A DNA stretch of 26,759 bases from Liolophura sinensis (GCF_032854445.1 NW_027018436.1:1-26759), one strand, 5' to 3'. Numbered from the stretch's first letter, positions 1 to 8,364 are shown. Translations and numbers: made by a program. The notes: a model not told the origin generated them from the sequence alone.

Positions 1-133
1 AAATGATCATTCAATTGTCACTACAGCCAAAAGTATTGGTCGGAGTGCAACGCGGTTTGCACCATTCAATTTGTCGTCACAAAATACGTCGGATTAGCCT
101 CTTACCAGCAGCACTGGAACAGTTTTTCCACTT
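1..133. repeat. Partial satellite monomer at left edge (M0)
   Basis: This is the right-hand end of a monomer. It matches the end of M15 (8232 onward), including the rare GGAGTGC and TTCAATTTGTCG variants. The left duplicate therefore extends beyond the window start. Confidence 0.95.
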
Positions 134-678
134 TTGCATTTTGCCTGGTCCTTTTGTTAATTGAAATCGGCTACACTGTACTCTGTACAATCGCGAGTGG
201 TCATTACTATATTCAACTTTTGACTATAAGTTATGTGCCCTTCGGTAGCCAGAAGACCTGAAATCTTTGGGCCAAGCCCATTTAACTCACCAGCAATTGT
301 CTTACTTCTAAGTCCAAGACAATCTCAATGTCTTTATCTACGTGTAGAAAAACCACACCATTTGTACGTGAAAAACACAAGGTACTTGATACAGTCTGCT
401 GTAAAAAGTACAACTAAACACTGACCCACATTTATAAGGTGCCAAAAGATGCGGAATTGGGCCAGGCATCGGCAGCTGTTAAAAAATTGCAAATATCCCT
501 GGTTTCCATGGAGTAAGAGCCGTTGCTGGGCACGTGATTATGACATCAATGACCATTCAATTGTCGCTACAGCCAAAAGTATTGGTCGGAGAGCACGCGG
601 TTTGCACCATTCGATTTCTCGTCACAAAATACGTCGGATTAGCCTCTTACCAGCAGCACTGGAACAGTTTTTCTACTT
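134..678. repeat. Satellite monomer M1, subtype C (545 bp)
   Basis: It carries GGGCCAAG, AAACACTGACC, CATTTATAAGG, GTTAAAAAATTG and CATCAATGACC. It matches M16 (8365) except for four single-base deletions: in the T-run after GCA, in AGCCAGAAG, in CTCACCAGC and in GAGCACGCG. Confidence 0.95.
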
Positions 679-1227
679 TTGCATTTTTGCCTGGTCTTTT
701 TGTTAATTGAAATCGGCTACACTGTACTCTGTACAATCGCGACTGGTCATTACTATATTCAACTTTTGACTATAAGTTATGTGCCCTTCGGTAGCCCAGA
801 AGACCTGAAATCTTTGGGCTAAGCCCATTTAACTCACCCAGCAATTGTCTTACTTCTAAGTGCAAGACAATCTCAATGTCTTTATCTACGTGTAGAAAAA
901 CCACACCATTTCTACGTGATAAAGAACAAAGTACTTGATACAGTCTGCTGTAAAAAGTACAACTGAACACTGGCCACTTCAGTAAGGTGCCAAAAGATGC
1001 GGAATTGAGCCAGGCATCGGCAGCTGTTGAAAAATTGCAAATATCCCTGGTTTCCATGGAGTAAGAGCCGTTGCTGGGCACGTAATTATGACATAAATGA
1101 TCATTCAATTGTCACTACAGCCAAAAGTATTGGTCGGAGGGCAACGCGGTTTGCACCATTCAATTTGCCGTCACAAAATACGTCGGATTAGCCTCTTACC
1201 AGCAGCACTGGAACAGTTTTTCCACTT
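679..1227. repeat. Satellite monomer M2, subtype D
   Basis: It carries GGGCTAAG, AAGTGCAAG, CACTTCAGTAAGG, AATTGAGCC, CACGTAATT and the one-base-longer GATAAAGAACAAAG segment. It matches M17 (8914) except that one C is missing (GGCCAC for GGCCCAC). The extra base and the missing base cancel to 549 bp. Confidence 0.95.
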
Positions 1228-1340
1228 TTGCATTTTTGCCTGGTCTTTTTGTTAATTGAAATCGGCTACACAGTACTCTGTACAATCGCGACTGGTCATT
1301 ACTATATTCAACTTTTGACTATAAGTTATGTGCCCTTCGG

Positions 1341-1370
1341 TAGCCCAGAAGACCTGAAATCTTTGGGCTA
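1341..1370. repeat. Hairpin 1 (30 nt), once per monomer; reference copy in M3
   Basis: The arms are TAGCCCA + AAGA (left) and TCTT + TGGGCTA (right), with one bulged G at 1348 and a 7-nt loop at 1353-1359: 11 pairs in all. Subtype differences CCTGAAA, CGTCAAA and TCTGAAA all fall in the loop. The G to C change of M11 and M22 hits the bulge. The GGGCCAAG variant costs one pair. In M9 the stem is broken. Confidence 0.85.
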
Positions 1371-1376
1371 AGCCCA
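1364..1376. repeat. Overlapping inverted repeat TGGGCT-A-AGCCCA
   Basis: The right arm of hairpin 1 is also complementary to the six bases that follow it (1371-1376). The two pairings exclude each other. A one-base spacer is too short for a hairpin loop unless inner pairs open, so this is better seen as a dyad for a dimeric protein or as a strand-exchange element. It is present in GGGCTAAG monomers only. Confidence 0.7.
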
Positions 1377-1765
1377 TTTAACTCACCCAGCAATTGTCTT
1401 ACTTCTAAGTCCAAGAAAATCTCAATGTCTTTATCTACGTGTAGAAAAACCACACCATTTGTACGTGAAAAACACAAGGTACTTGATACAGCCTGCTGTA
1501 AAAAGTACAACTGACCACAGACCCACTTCAGTAAGGTGCCAAAAGATGCGGAATTGAGCCAGGCATCGGCAGCTGTTGAAAAATTGCAAATTTCCCTGGT
1601 TTCCATGGAGTAAGAGCCGTTGCTACGCACGTGATTATGACATAAATGATCATTCAATTGTCACTACAGCCAAAAGTATTGGTCGGAGAGCAACGCGGTT
1701 TGCACCATTCAATTTCTCGTCACAAAATACGTCGGATTAGCCTCTTACCAGCAGCACTGGAACAG

Positions 1766-1799
1766 TTTTTCCACTTTTGCATTTTTGCCTGGTCTTTTT
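1766..1799. other. Run of four T-tracts in each monomer; reference copy at M3/M4 boundary
   Basis: T-runs of 4-5 start at 1766, 1775, 1782 and 1795. The spacing (9, 7, 13) is only roughly helical, so DNA curvature is possible but not strongly predicted. It is the most AT-skewed stretch of the unit and a natural place for slippage, as seen at 6705-6713 and 25380. Confidence 0.55.
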
Positions 1800-1820
1800 G
1801 TTAATTGAAATCGGCTACAC

Positions 1821-1833
1821 TGTACTCTGTACA
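1821..1833. repeat. Short dyad TGTAC-TCT-GTACA next to the NruI site
   Basis: A perfect 5-bp inverted repeat with a 3-nt spacer, present in nearly all monomers (M9 has TGTACACTG). It lies immediately before ATCGCGA and 11 bp before the invariant core. Confidence 0.8.
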
Positions 1834-1844
1834 ATCGCGACTGG

Positions 1845-1884
1845 TCATTACTATATTCAACTTTTGACTATAAGTTATGTGCCC
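1845..1884. other. Nearly invariant 40-bp core of the monomer; reference copy in M4
   Basis: From TCATTACTAT to GTTATGTGCCC the sequence is the same in all units by eye, except CATTGCTAT in M15 and ATAGGTTAT in M5 and M20. Other parts of the monomer vary by subtype at many sites. This is the best candidate for a sequence-specific protein site, but no known motif was recognised. Confidence 0.7.
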
Positions 1885-1941
1885 TTCGGTAGCCCAGAAG
1901 ATCTGAAATCTTTGGGCCAAGCCCATTTAACTCACCCAGCA

Positions 1942-1969
1942 ATTGTCTTACTTCTAAGTCCAAGACAAT
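1942..1969. repeat. Hairpin 2 (28 nt), once per monomer; reference copy in M4
   Basis: ATTGTCTT (1942-1949) pairs with AAGACAAT (1962-1969). Between them ACTT and AAGT can pair further, leaving a CC bulge and a tiny loop. The common variants (AAGTGC, CTTAGTCC) lie in the inner part. Subtype A (AAGAAAAT) loses one outer pair, as do M6, M10 and M24. Confidence 0.85.
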
Positions 1970-2027
1970 CTCAATGCCTTTATCTACGTGTAGAAAAATC
2001 ACACCATTTGTACGTGAAAAACACAAG

Positions 2028-2057
2028 GTACTTGATACAGTCTGCTGTAAAAAGTAC
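2028..2057. repeat. Hairpin 3 (30 nt), once per monomer; reference copy in M4
   Basis: GTACTT (2028-2033) pairs with AAGTAC (2052-2057), and TACAG (2036-2040) with CTGTA (2045-2049). A symmetric GA/AA internal loop separates them, and the end loop is TCTG. Variants CCTG (subtype A) and GCTG (M26) change the loop only. M32 breaks one pair. Confidence 0.87.
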
Positions 2058-2176
2058 AACTGACCACAGACCCACATGAATAAGGTGCCAAAAGATGCGG
2101 AATTGAGCCAGGCATCGGCAGCTGTTGAAAAATTGCAAATTTCCCTGGTTTCCATGGAGTAAGAGCCGTTGCTGGG

Positions 2177-2209
2177 CACGTGATTATGACATAAATGATC
2201 ATTCAATTG
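2177..2209. other. Cluster of three short palindromes (CACGTG, AATGATCATT, CAATTG)
   Basis: In 33 bp of M4 lie CACGTG (2177-2182, an E-box-like and PmlI site), AATGATCATT (2194-2203, containing BclI) and CAATTG (2204-2209, MfeI). Subtypes D (M2, M17) and H have CACGTA or similar and lose the first. Subtype C with ATGACCATT loses the second. Use as transcription-factor sites is speculative. Confidence 0.65.
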
Positions 2210-2325
2210 TCGCTACAGCCAAACGTATTGGTCGGAGAGCAACGCGGATTGCACCATTCGATTTCTCGTCACAAAATACGTCGGATTAGCCTCTTACCAG
2301 CAGCACTGGAACAGTTTTTCCACTT

Positions 2326-2874
2326 TTGCATTTTTGCCTGGTCTTTTTGTTAATTGAAATCGGCTACACTGTACTCTGTACAATCGCGACTGGTCATTAC
2401 TATATTCAACTTTTGACTATAGGTTATGTGCCCTTCGGTAGCCCAGAAGACGTCAAATCTTTGGGCCAAGCCCATTTAACTCACCCAGCAATTGTCTTAC
2501 TTCTAAGTCCAAGACAATCTCAATGTCTTTATCTACGTGTAGAAAAACCACACCATTTGTACTTGAAAAACACAAGGTACTTAATACAGTCTGCTGTAAA
2601 AAGTACAACTAAACACTGACCCACATTTATAAGGTGCCAAAAGAGGCGGAATTGGGCCAGGCATCGGCAGCTGTTAAAAAATTGCAAATATCCCTGGTTT
2701 CCATGGAGTAAGAGCCGTTGCTGGGCACGTGATTATGACATCAATGACCATTCAATTGTCGCTACAGCCAAAAGTATTGGTCGCAGAGCAACGCGGTTTG
2801 CACCATTCGATTTCTCGTCACAAAATACGTCGGATTAGCCTCTTACCAGCAGCACTGGAACAGTTTTTCCACTT
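2326..2874. repeat. Satellite monomer M5, subtype C
   Basis: It has AGACGTCAAATC with GGGCCAAG, plus private marks shared only with M20: ATAGGTTATG, GTACTTGAAAAA, ACTTAATAC, AGAGGCGG and GTCGCAGAG. Those shared rare marks prove recent common ancestry of M5 and M20. Confidence 0.95.
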
Positions 2875-3423
2875 TTGCATTTTTGCCTGGTCTTTTTGTT
2901 AATTGAAATCGGCTACACTGTACTCTGTACAATCGCGACTGGTCATTACTATATTCAACTTTTGACTATAAGTTATGTGCCCTTCGGTAGCCCAGAAGAC
3001 CTGAAATCTTTGGGCTAAGCCCATTTAACTCACCCAGCAATTGCCTTACTTCTAAGTGCAAGACAATCTCAATGTCTTTATCTACGTGTAGAAAAACCAC
3101 ACCATTTGTACGTGAGAAACACAAGGTACTTGATACAGTCTGCTGTAAAAAGTACAACTGAACACTGACCCACTTCAGTAAGGTGCCAAAAGATGCGGAA
3201 TTGAGCCAGGCATCGGCAGCTGTTGAAAAATTGCCAATTTCCCTGGTTTCCATGGAGTAAGAGCCGTTGCTGGGCACGTGATTATGACATAAATGATCAT
3301 TCAATTGTCACTACAGCCAAAAGTATTAGTCGGAGAGCAACGCGGTTTGCACCATTCGATTTCTCGTCACAAAATACGTCGGATTAGCCTCTTACCAGCA
3401 GCACTGGAACAGTTTTTCCACTT
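2875..3423. repeat. Satellite monomer M6, subtype D
   Basis: It carries GGGCTAAG, AAGTGCAAG and CACTTCAG like M2, but GTGAGAAACAC in place of the longer segment, and GCCAATTTCC. Its left ~165 bp match M21. Divergence from M21 starts at 3043, the right limit of the long duplication. Confidence 0.95.
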
Positions 3424-3972
3424 TTGCATTTTTGCCTGGTCTTTTTGTTAATTGAAATCGGCTACACTGTACTCTGTACAATCGCGACTGGTCATTACTA
3501 TATTCAACTTTTGACTATAAGTTATGTGCCCTTCGGTAGCCCAGAAGACCTGAAATCTTTGGGCCAAGCCCATTTAACTCACCCAGCAATTGTCTTACTT
3601 CTAAGTCCAAGAAAATCTCAATGTCTTTATCTACGTGTAGAAAAACCAAACCATTTGTACGTGAAAAACACAAGGTACTTGATACAGCCTGCTGTAAAAA
3701 GTACAACTGACCACAGACCCACTTCAGTAAGGTGCCAAAAGATGCGGAAATGAGCCAGGCATCGGCAGCTGTTGAAAAATTGCAAATATCCCTGGTTTCC
3801 ATGGAGTAAGAGCCGTTGCTACGCACGTGATTATGACATAAATGATCATTCAATTGTCACTACAGCCAAAAGTATTGGTCGGAGAGCAACGCGGTTTGCA
3901 CCATTCGATTTGTCGTCACAAAATACGTCGTATTAGCCTCTTACCAGCAGCACTGGAACAGTTTTTCCACTT
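3424..3972. repeat. Satellite monomer M7, subtype A
   Basis: The A marks are AAGAAAATC, CAGCCTGCTG, CACTTCAG and GCTACGCAC, with GGAAATGAGCC shared with M11 and M22. It has GGGCCAAG instead of GGGCTAAG and a unique ACGTCGTATTAG at its end. Confidence 0.95.
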
Positions 3973-4521
3973 TTGCATTTTTGCCTGGTCTTTTTGTTAA
4001 TTGAAATCGGCTACACTGTACTCTGTACAATCGCGAGTGGTCATTACTATATTCAACTTTTGACTATAAGTTATGTGCCCTTCGGGAGCCCAGAAGACCT
4101 GAAATCTTTGGGCCAAGCCCATTTAACTCACCCAGCAATTGTCTTACTTCCAAGTCCAAGACAATCTCAATGTCTTTATCTACGTGTAGAAAAACCACAC
4201 CATTTGTACGTGAAAAACACAAGGTACTTGATACAGTCTGCTGTAAAAAGTACAACTGAACACTGACCCACATTTATAAGGTGCCAAAAGATGCGGAATT
4301 GGGCCAGGCATCGGCAGCTGTTAAAAAATTTCAAATATCCCTGGTTTCCATGGAGTAAGAGCCGTTGCTGGGCACGTGATTATGACATCAATGATCATTC
4401 AATTGTCGCTACAGCCAAAAGTATTGGTCGGAGAGCAACGCGGTTTGCACCATTCGATTTCTCGTCACAAAATACGTCGGATTAGCCTCTTACCAGCAGC
4501 ACTGGAACAGTTTTTCCACTT
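3973..4521. repeat. Satellite monomer M8, chimeric B/H
   Basis: The left part has CGCGAGTGG and TTCGGGAGCC, as in M12 and M23 (subtype B). The right part has GAACACTGACCC, CATTTATAAGG, GTTAAAAAATTTC and CATCAATGATC, as in subtype H of the right half. The switch lies at about 4240-4260. Confidence 0.9.
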
Positions 4522-5420
4522 TTGCCTTTTTGCCTGGTCTTTTTGTTAATTGAAATCGGTTACACTGTACACTGTACAATCGCGACTGGTCATTACTATA
4601 TTCAACTTTTGACTATAAGTTATGTGCCCTTCGGTAGCCCAGATAACGTCAAATCTTTGAGCTAAGCCCATTTAACTCACCCAGCAATTGTCTTACTTCT
4701 TAGTCCAAGACAATCTCAATGTCTTTATCTACGTGTAGAAAAACCACACCATTTGTGCATAAAAAACACAAGGTACTTGATACAGTCTGCTGTAAAAAGT
4801 ACAACTGACCACAGACCCACATTTATACGGTGCCAAAAGATGCGGAATTGGGCCAGGTATCGGCAGCTGTTGAAAAATTGCCAATTTCCCTGGTTTCCAT
4901 GGAGTAAGAGCCGTTGCTGTGCACGTGATTATGACATAAATGATCATTCAATTGTCGCTACAGGCAAAAGTATTGGTCGGAGAGCAACGCGGTTTGCACC
5001 ATTCGATTTGTCGTCACAAAATAAGTCGGATTAGCCTCTTACCAGCAGCACTGGAACAATTTTTCCACTTTTGCATTTTTACCTGGTCTTTTTGTTAATT
5101 GAAATCGGCTACACTGTACTCTGTACAATCGCGACTGGTCATTACTATATTCAACTTTTGACTATAAGTTATGTGCCCTTCGGTAGCCCAGAAGACGTCA
5201 AATCTTTGGGCCAAACCCATTTAACTCACCCAGCAATTGTCTTACTTCTAAGTCCAAGACCATCTCAATGTCTTTATCTACGTGTAGAAAAACCACAGCA
5301 TTTGTACATAAAAAACACAAGGTACTTGATACAGTCTGCTGTAAAAAGTACAACTAAACACTGACCCACATTTATAAGGTGCCAAAAGATGCGGAATTGG
5401 GCCAGGCATCGGCAGCTGTT
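4250..5420. repeat. Right-half-type patch (H end, E, I start) embedded in the left half
   Basis: The end of M8, all of M9 and the start of M10 carry H, E and I marks that otherwise occur only beyond 13 kb. The flanks are B-like and D-like. Boundaries are estimated by where the diagnostic bases change. Confidence 0.82.
4522..5070. repeat. Satellite monomer M9, subtype E, isolated in the left half
   Basis: The E marks are GCCTTTTTGCC, CGGTTACAC, CTTCTTAGTCC, TTGTGCATAAAA, CAGGTATCGG, GCTGTGCACGTG and CTACAGGCA. All other E monomers lie to the right of 17 kb. Private changes (AGATAACGTC, TTTGAGCTAAG, TGTACACTG, AATAAGTCGG) suggest it is an older copy. Confidence 0.93.
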
Positions 5421-5619
5421 AAAAAATTGCAAATATCCCTGGTTTCCATGGAGTAAGAGCCGTTGCTGGGCACGTGATTATGACATAAATGATCATTCAA
5501 TTGTCACTACAGCCAAAAGTATTGGTCGGAGAACAACGCGGTTTGCACCATTCAATTTCTCGCCACAAAATACGTCGGATTAGCCTCTTACCAGCAGCAC
5601 TGGAACAGTTTTTCCACTT
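5071..5619. repeat. Satellite monomer M10, chimeric I/D
   Basis: The left part is right-half like: GAACAATTT just upstream, ATTTTTACC, CACAGCATT and GTACATAAAA, as in subtype I (M40). From about 5420 it matches the end of M21, including GGAGAACAACG and TTCAATTTCTCGCC. Confidence 0.92.
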
Positions 5620-6690
5620 TTGCATTTTTGCCTGGTCTTTTTGTTAATTGAAATCGGCTACACTGTACTCTGTACAATCGCGACTGGTCATTACTATATT
5701 CAACTTTTGACTATAAGTTATGTGCCCTTCGGTAGCCCACAAGACCTGAAATCTTTGGGCTAAGCCCATTTAACTCACCCAGCAATTGTCTTACTTCTAA
5801 GTCCAAGAAAATCTCAATGTCTTTATCTACGTGTAGAAAAACCACACCATTTGTACGTGAAAAACACAAGGTACTTGATACAGCCTGCTGTAAAAAGTAC
5901 AACTGACCACAGACCCACTTCAGTAAGGTGCCAAAAGATGCGGAAATGAGCCAGGCATCGGCAGCTGTTGAAAAATTGCAAATATCCCTGGTTTCCATGG
6001 AGTAAGAGCCGTTGCTACGCACGTGATTATGACATAAATGATCATTCAATTGTCACTACAGCCAAAAGTATTGGTCGGAGAGCAACGCGGTTTGCACCAT
6101 TCGATTTGTCGTCACAAAATACGTCGGATTAGCCTCTTACCAGCAGCACTGGAACAGTTTTTCCACTTTTGCATTTTTGCCTGGTCTTTTTGTTAATTGA
6201 AATCGGCTACACTGTACTCTGTACAATCGCGAGTGGTCATTACTATATTCAACTTTTGACTATAAGTTATGTGCCCTTAGGGAGCCCAGAAGACCTGAAA
6301 TCTTTGGGCCAAGCCCATTTAACTCACCCAGCAATTGTCTTACTTCTAAGTCCAAGACAATCTCAATGCCTTTATCTACGTGTAGAAAAATCACACCATT
6401 TGTACGTGAAAAACACAAGGTACTTGATACAGTCTGCTGTAAAAAGTACAACTGACCACAGACCCACATGAATAAGGTGCCAAAAGATGCGGAATTGAGC
6501 CAGGCATCGGCAGCTGTTGAAAAATTGCAAATTTCCCTGGTTTCCATGGAGTAAGAGCCGTTGCTGGGCACGTGATTATGACATAAATGATCATTCAATT
6601 GTCGCTACAGCCAAACGTATTGGTCGGAGAGCAACGCGGATTGCACCATTCGATTTCTCGTCACAAAATACGTCGGATTAGCCTCTTACC
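5420..6690. repeat. Left copy of a ~1.3-kb duplication (offset 11 monomers)
   Basis: The end of M10, M11 and M12 match 11461-12731 at an offset of 6,041 bp. They share the rare TTCAATTTCTCGCC, CACAAGACC and GGAAATGAGCC. Both limits are estimated from the first diagnostic mismatches. Confidence 0.88.
5620..6168. repeat. Satellite monomer M11, subtype A
   Basis: It has all A marks plus AGCCCACAAGACC. That change is shared only with M22 (11661), from which M11 differs mainly at the TTTGTCG/TTTCTCG site. Confidence 0.95.
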
Positions 6691-6717
6691 AGCAGCACTG
6701 GAACTTTTTTTGTACTT
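6169..6717. repeat. Satellite monomer M12, subtype B
   Basis: It carries CGCGAGTGG, TTAGGGAGCC, CAATGCC, CACATGAATAAGG, CCAAACGTATT and GCGGATTGC. It is closest to M23 (12210). At its right end the usual GAACAGTTTTTCCAC is replaced by a variant with four clustered substitutions (6705-6713). Confidence 0.95.
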
Positions 6718-7266
6718 TTGCATTTTTGCCTGGTCTTTTTGTTAATTGAAATCGGCTACACTGTACTCTGTACAATCGCGACTGGTCATTACTATATTCA
6801 ACTTTTGACTATAAGTTATGTGCCCTTCGGTAGCCCAGAAGACGTCAAATCTTTGGGCCAAGCCCATTTAACTCACCCAGCAATTGTCTTACTTCCAAGT
6901 CCAAGACAATCTCAATGTCTTTGTCTACGTGTAGAAAAACCACACCATTTGTACGTGATAAACACAAGGTACTTGATACAGTCTGCTGTAAAAAGTACAA
7001 CTAAACCCTGACCCACTTCAGTAAGGTGCCAACAGATGCGGAATTGAGCCAGGCATCGGCAGCTGTTGAAAAATTGCAAATATCCCTGGTTTCCATGGAG
7101 TAAGAGCCGTTGCTGGGCACGTGATTATGACATAAATGATCATTCAATTGTCACTACAGCCAAAAGTATTGGTCGGAGGGCAACGCGGTTTGCACCATTC
7201 GATTTCTCGTCACAAAATACGTCGGATTAGCCTCTTACCAGCAGCACTGGAACAGTTTTTCCACTT
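6718..7266. repeat. Satellite monomer M13, chimeric C/D
   Basis: The left half is C-like (AGACGTCAAATC, GGGCCAAG, AAACCCTG). The right half is D-like (CACTTCAGTAAGG, AATTGAGCC, GGAGGGC). Private changes include CTTTGTCTACG and CCAACAGATG. Confidence 0.92.
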
Positions 7267-7815
7267 TTGCATTTTTGCCTGCTCTTTTTGTTGATTGAAA
7301 TCGGCCACACTGTACTCTGTACAATCGCGACTGGTCATTACTATATTCAACTTTTGACTATAAGTTATGTGCCCTTCGGTAGCCCAGAAGACCTGAAATC
7401 TTTGGGCCAAGCCCATTTAACTCACCCAGCAATTGTCTTACTTCTAAGTCCAAGACAATCTCAATGTCTTTATCTACGTGTAGAAAAACCACACCATTTG
7501 TACGTGAAAAACACAACGTACTTGATACAGTCTGCTGTAAAAAGTACAACTGACCACAGACCCACATGAATAAGGTGCCAAAAGATGCGGAATTGAGCCA
7601 GGCATCGGCAGCTGTTGAAAAATTGCAAATTTCCCTGGTTTCCATGGAGTAAGAGCCGTTGCTGGGCACGTGATTATGACATAAATGATCATTCAATTGT
7701 CGCTACAGCCAAACGTATTGGTCGGAGAGCAACGCGGATTGCACCATTCGATTTCTCGTCACAAAATAAGTCGGATTAGCCTCTTACCAGCAGCACTGGA
7801 ACAGTTTTTCCACTT
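7267..7815. repeat. Satellite monomer M14, subtype B
   Basis: The B marks CACATGAATAAGG, CCAAACGTATT and GCGGATTGC are present. Private changes are GCCTGCTC, TTGTTGATTG, CGGCCACAC and ACAACGTAC. Confidence 0.94.
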
Positions 7816-8364
7816 TTGCATTTTTGCCTGGTCTTTTTGTTAATTGAAATCGGCTACACTGTACTCTGTACAATCGCGACTGGTCATTGCTATATTCAAC
7901 TTTTGACTATAAGTTATGTGCCCTTCGGTAGCCCAGAAGACCTGAAATCTTTGGGCTAAGCCCATTTAACTCACCCAGCAATTGTCTTACTTCTAAGTCC
8001 AAGACAATCTCAATGTCTTTATCTACGTGTAGAAAAACCACACCATTTGTACGTGAAAAACACAAGGTACTTGATACAGTCTGCTGTAAAAAGTACAACT
8101 GACCACAGACCCACATGAATAAGGTGCCAAAAGATGCGGAATTGAGCCAGGCATCGGCAGCTGTTGAAAAATTGCAAATTTTCCTGGTTTCCATGGAGTA
8201 AGAGCCGTTGCTACGCACGTGATTATGACATAAATGATCATTCAATTGTCACTACAGCCAAAAGTATTGGTCGGAGTGCAACGCGGTTTGCACCATTCAA
8301 TTTGTCGTCACAAAATACGTCGGATTAGCCTCTTACCAGCAGCACTGGAACAGTTTTTCCACTT
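7816..8364. repeat. Satellite monomer M15, chimeric B/A
   Basis: It has CACATGAATAAGG (B) followed by GCTACGCACGTG (A). The end, GGAGTGC and TTCAATTTGTCG, equals the window start. It is the only unit with CATTGCTATATT inside the otherwise invariant core. Confidence 0.93.

Larger units (their letters stand above)
1228..1776. repeat. Satellite monomer M3, subtype A
   Basis: Subtype A is marked by AAGAAAATC, CAGCCTGCTG, CACTTCAG and GCTACGCACGTG. It is a near copy of M18 (9464), and shares these marks with M7, M11 and M22. Confidence 0.95.
1777..2325. repeat. Satellite monomer M4, subtype B
   Basis: Subtype B has AGAAGATCTG (a BglII site), CAATGCC, AAATCACACC, CACATGAATAAGG, CCAAACGTATT and GCGGATTGC. 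It is a near copy of M19 (10013). I use this unit as the reference for internal motif positions. Confidence 0.95.
679..2874. repeat. Four-monomer HOR unit D-A-B-C, copy 1
   Basis: The order D (M2), A (M3), B (M4), C (M5) spans four times 549 bp. Same-type units lie 2,196-2,197 bp apart where the order is kept (for example M3 to M7, M18 to M22). Confidence 0.88.
1..3042. repeat. Left copy of a >=3.0-kb segmental duplication inside the array
   Basis: This stretch (M0 to early M6) aligns with 8232-11278 at an offset of 8,231 rising to 8,236 bp. Rare marks of M2 and M5 are shared. By eye the copies differ almost only by five single-base deletions, all within 134-1000. The offset equals 15 monomers. 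The match runs off the window start, so its left limit is unknown. The right limit is the GCCTTA/GTCTTA difference at 3043. Confidence 0.92.

Noticed and set aside
1319-1657. Recurrent 112-codon minus-strand open frame in many monomers
   Set aside because: It starts at TTG, repeats once per 549 bp with the satellite, overlaps forward frames, and its residues vary freely by subtype. No domain or signal is recognisable. It is best explained as a repeat shadow.
1675-1730. tRNA-like A-box and B-box (GGTCGGAGAGC ... ATTCGATTT) hinting at a tRNA-derived SINE
   Set aside because: Both boxes carry mismatches at key positions (G for A in the A-box, wrong first and last B-box bases), and no acceptor or anticodon stem can be drawn. 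The resemblance is too weak.
1341-2057. Hammerhead ribozyme, as found in some satellite RNAs
   Set aside because: I looked for the CTGATGA and GAAA core in both strands. CTGATGA is absent. The hairpins do not meet in a three-way junction with a cleavage site.
1777-2079. Recurrent 97-100-codon plus-strand open frame with a hydrophobic start
   Set aside because: The hydrophobic start comes from the T-rich tract. The start codon is TTG, there is no ribosome-binding or promoter context, and the frame ends at a stop that varies by subtype.
1777-2325. CENP-B box
   Set aside because: Both TTCG occurrences per monomer (ATTCGATTTC and CTTCGGTAGC) fail at the required A and CGGG positions, and the reverse strand gives no better match.
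2326-2640. TATA-like promoter at CATTTATAAGG
   Set aside because: The motif is AT-rich by chance and changes to CTTCAGTAAGG or CATGAATAAGG in other subtypes. Nothing downstream looks like a gene.
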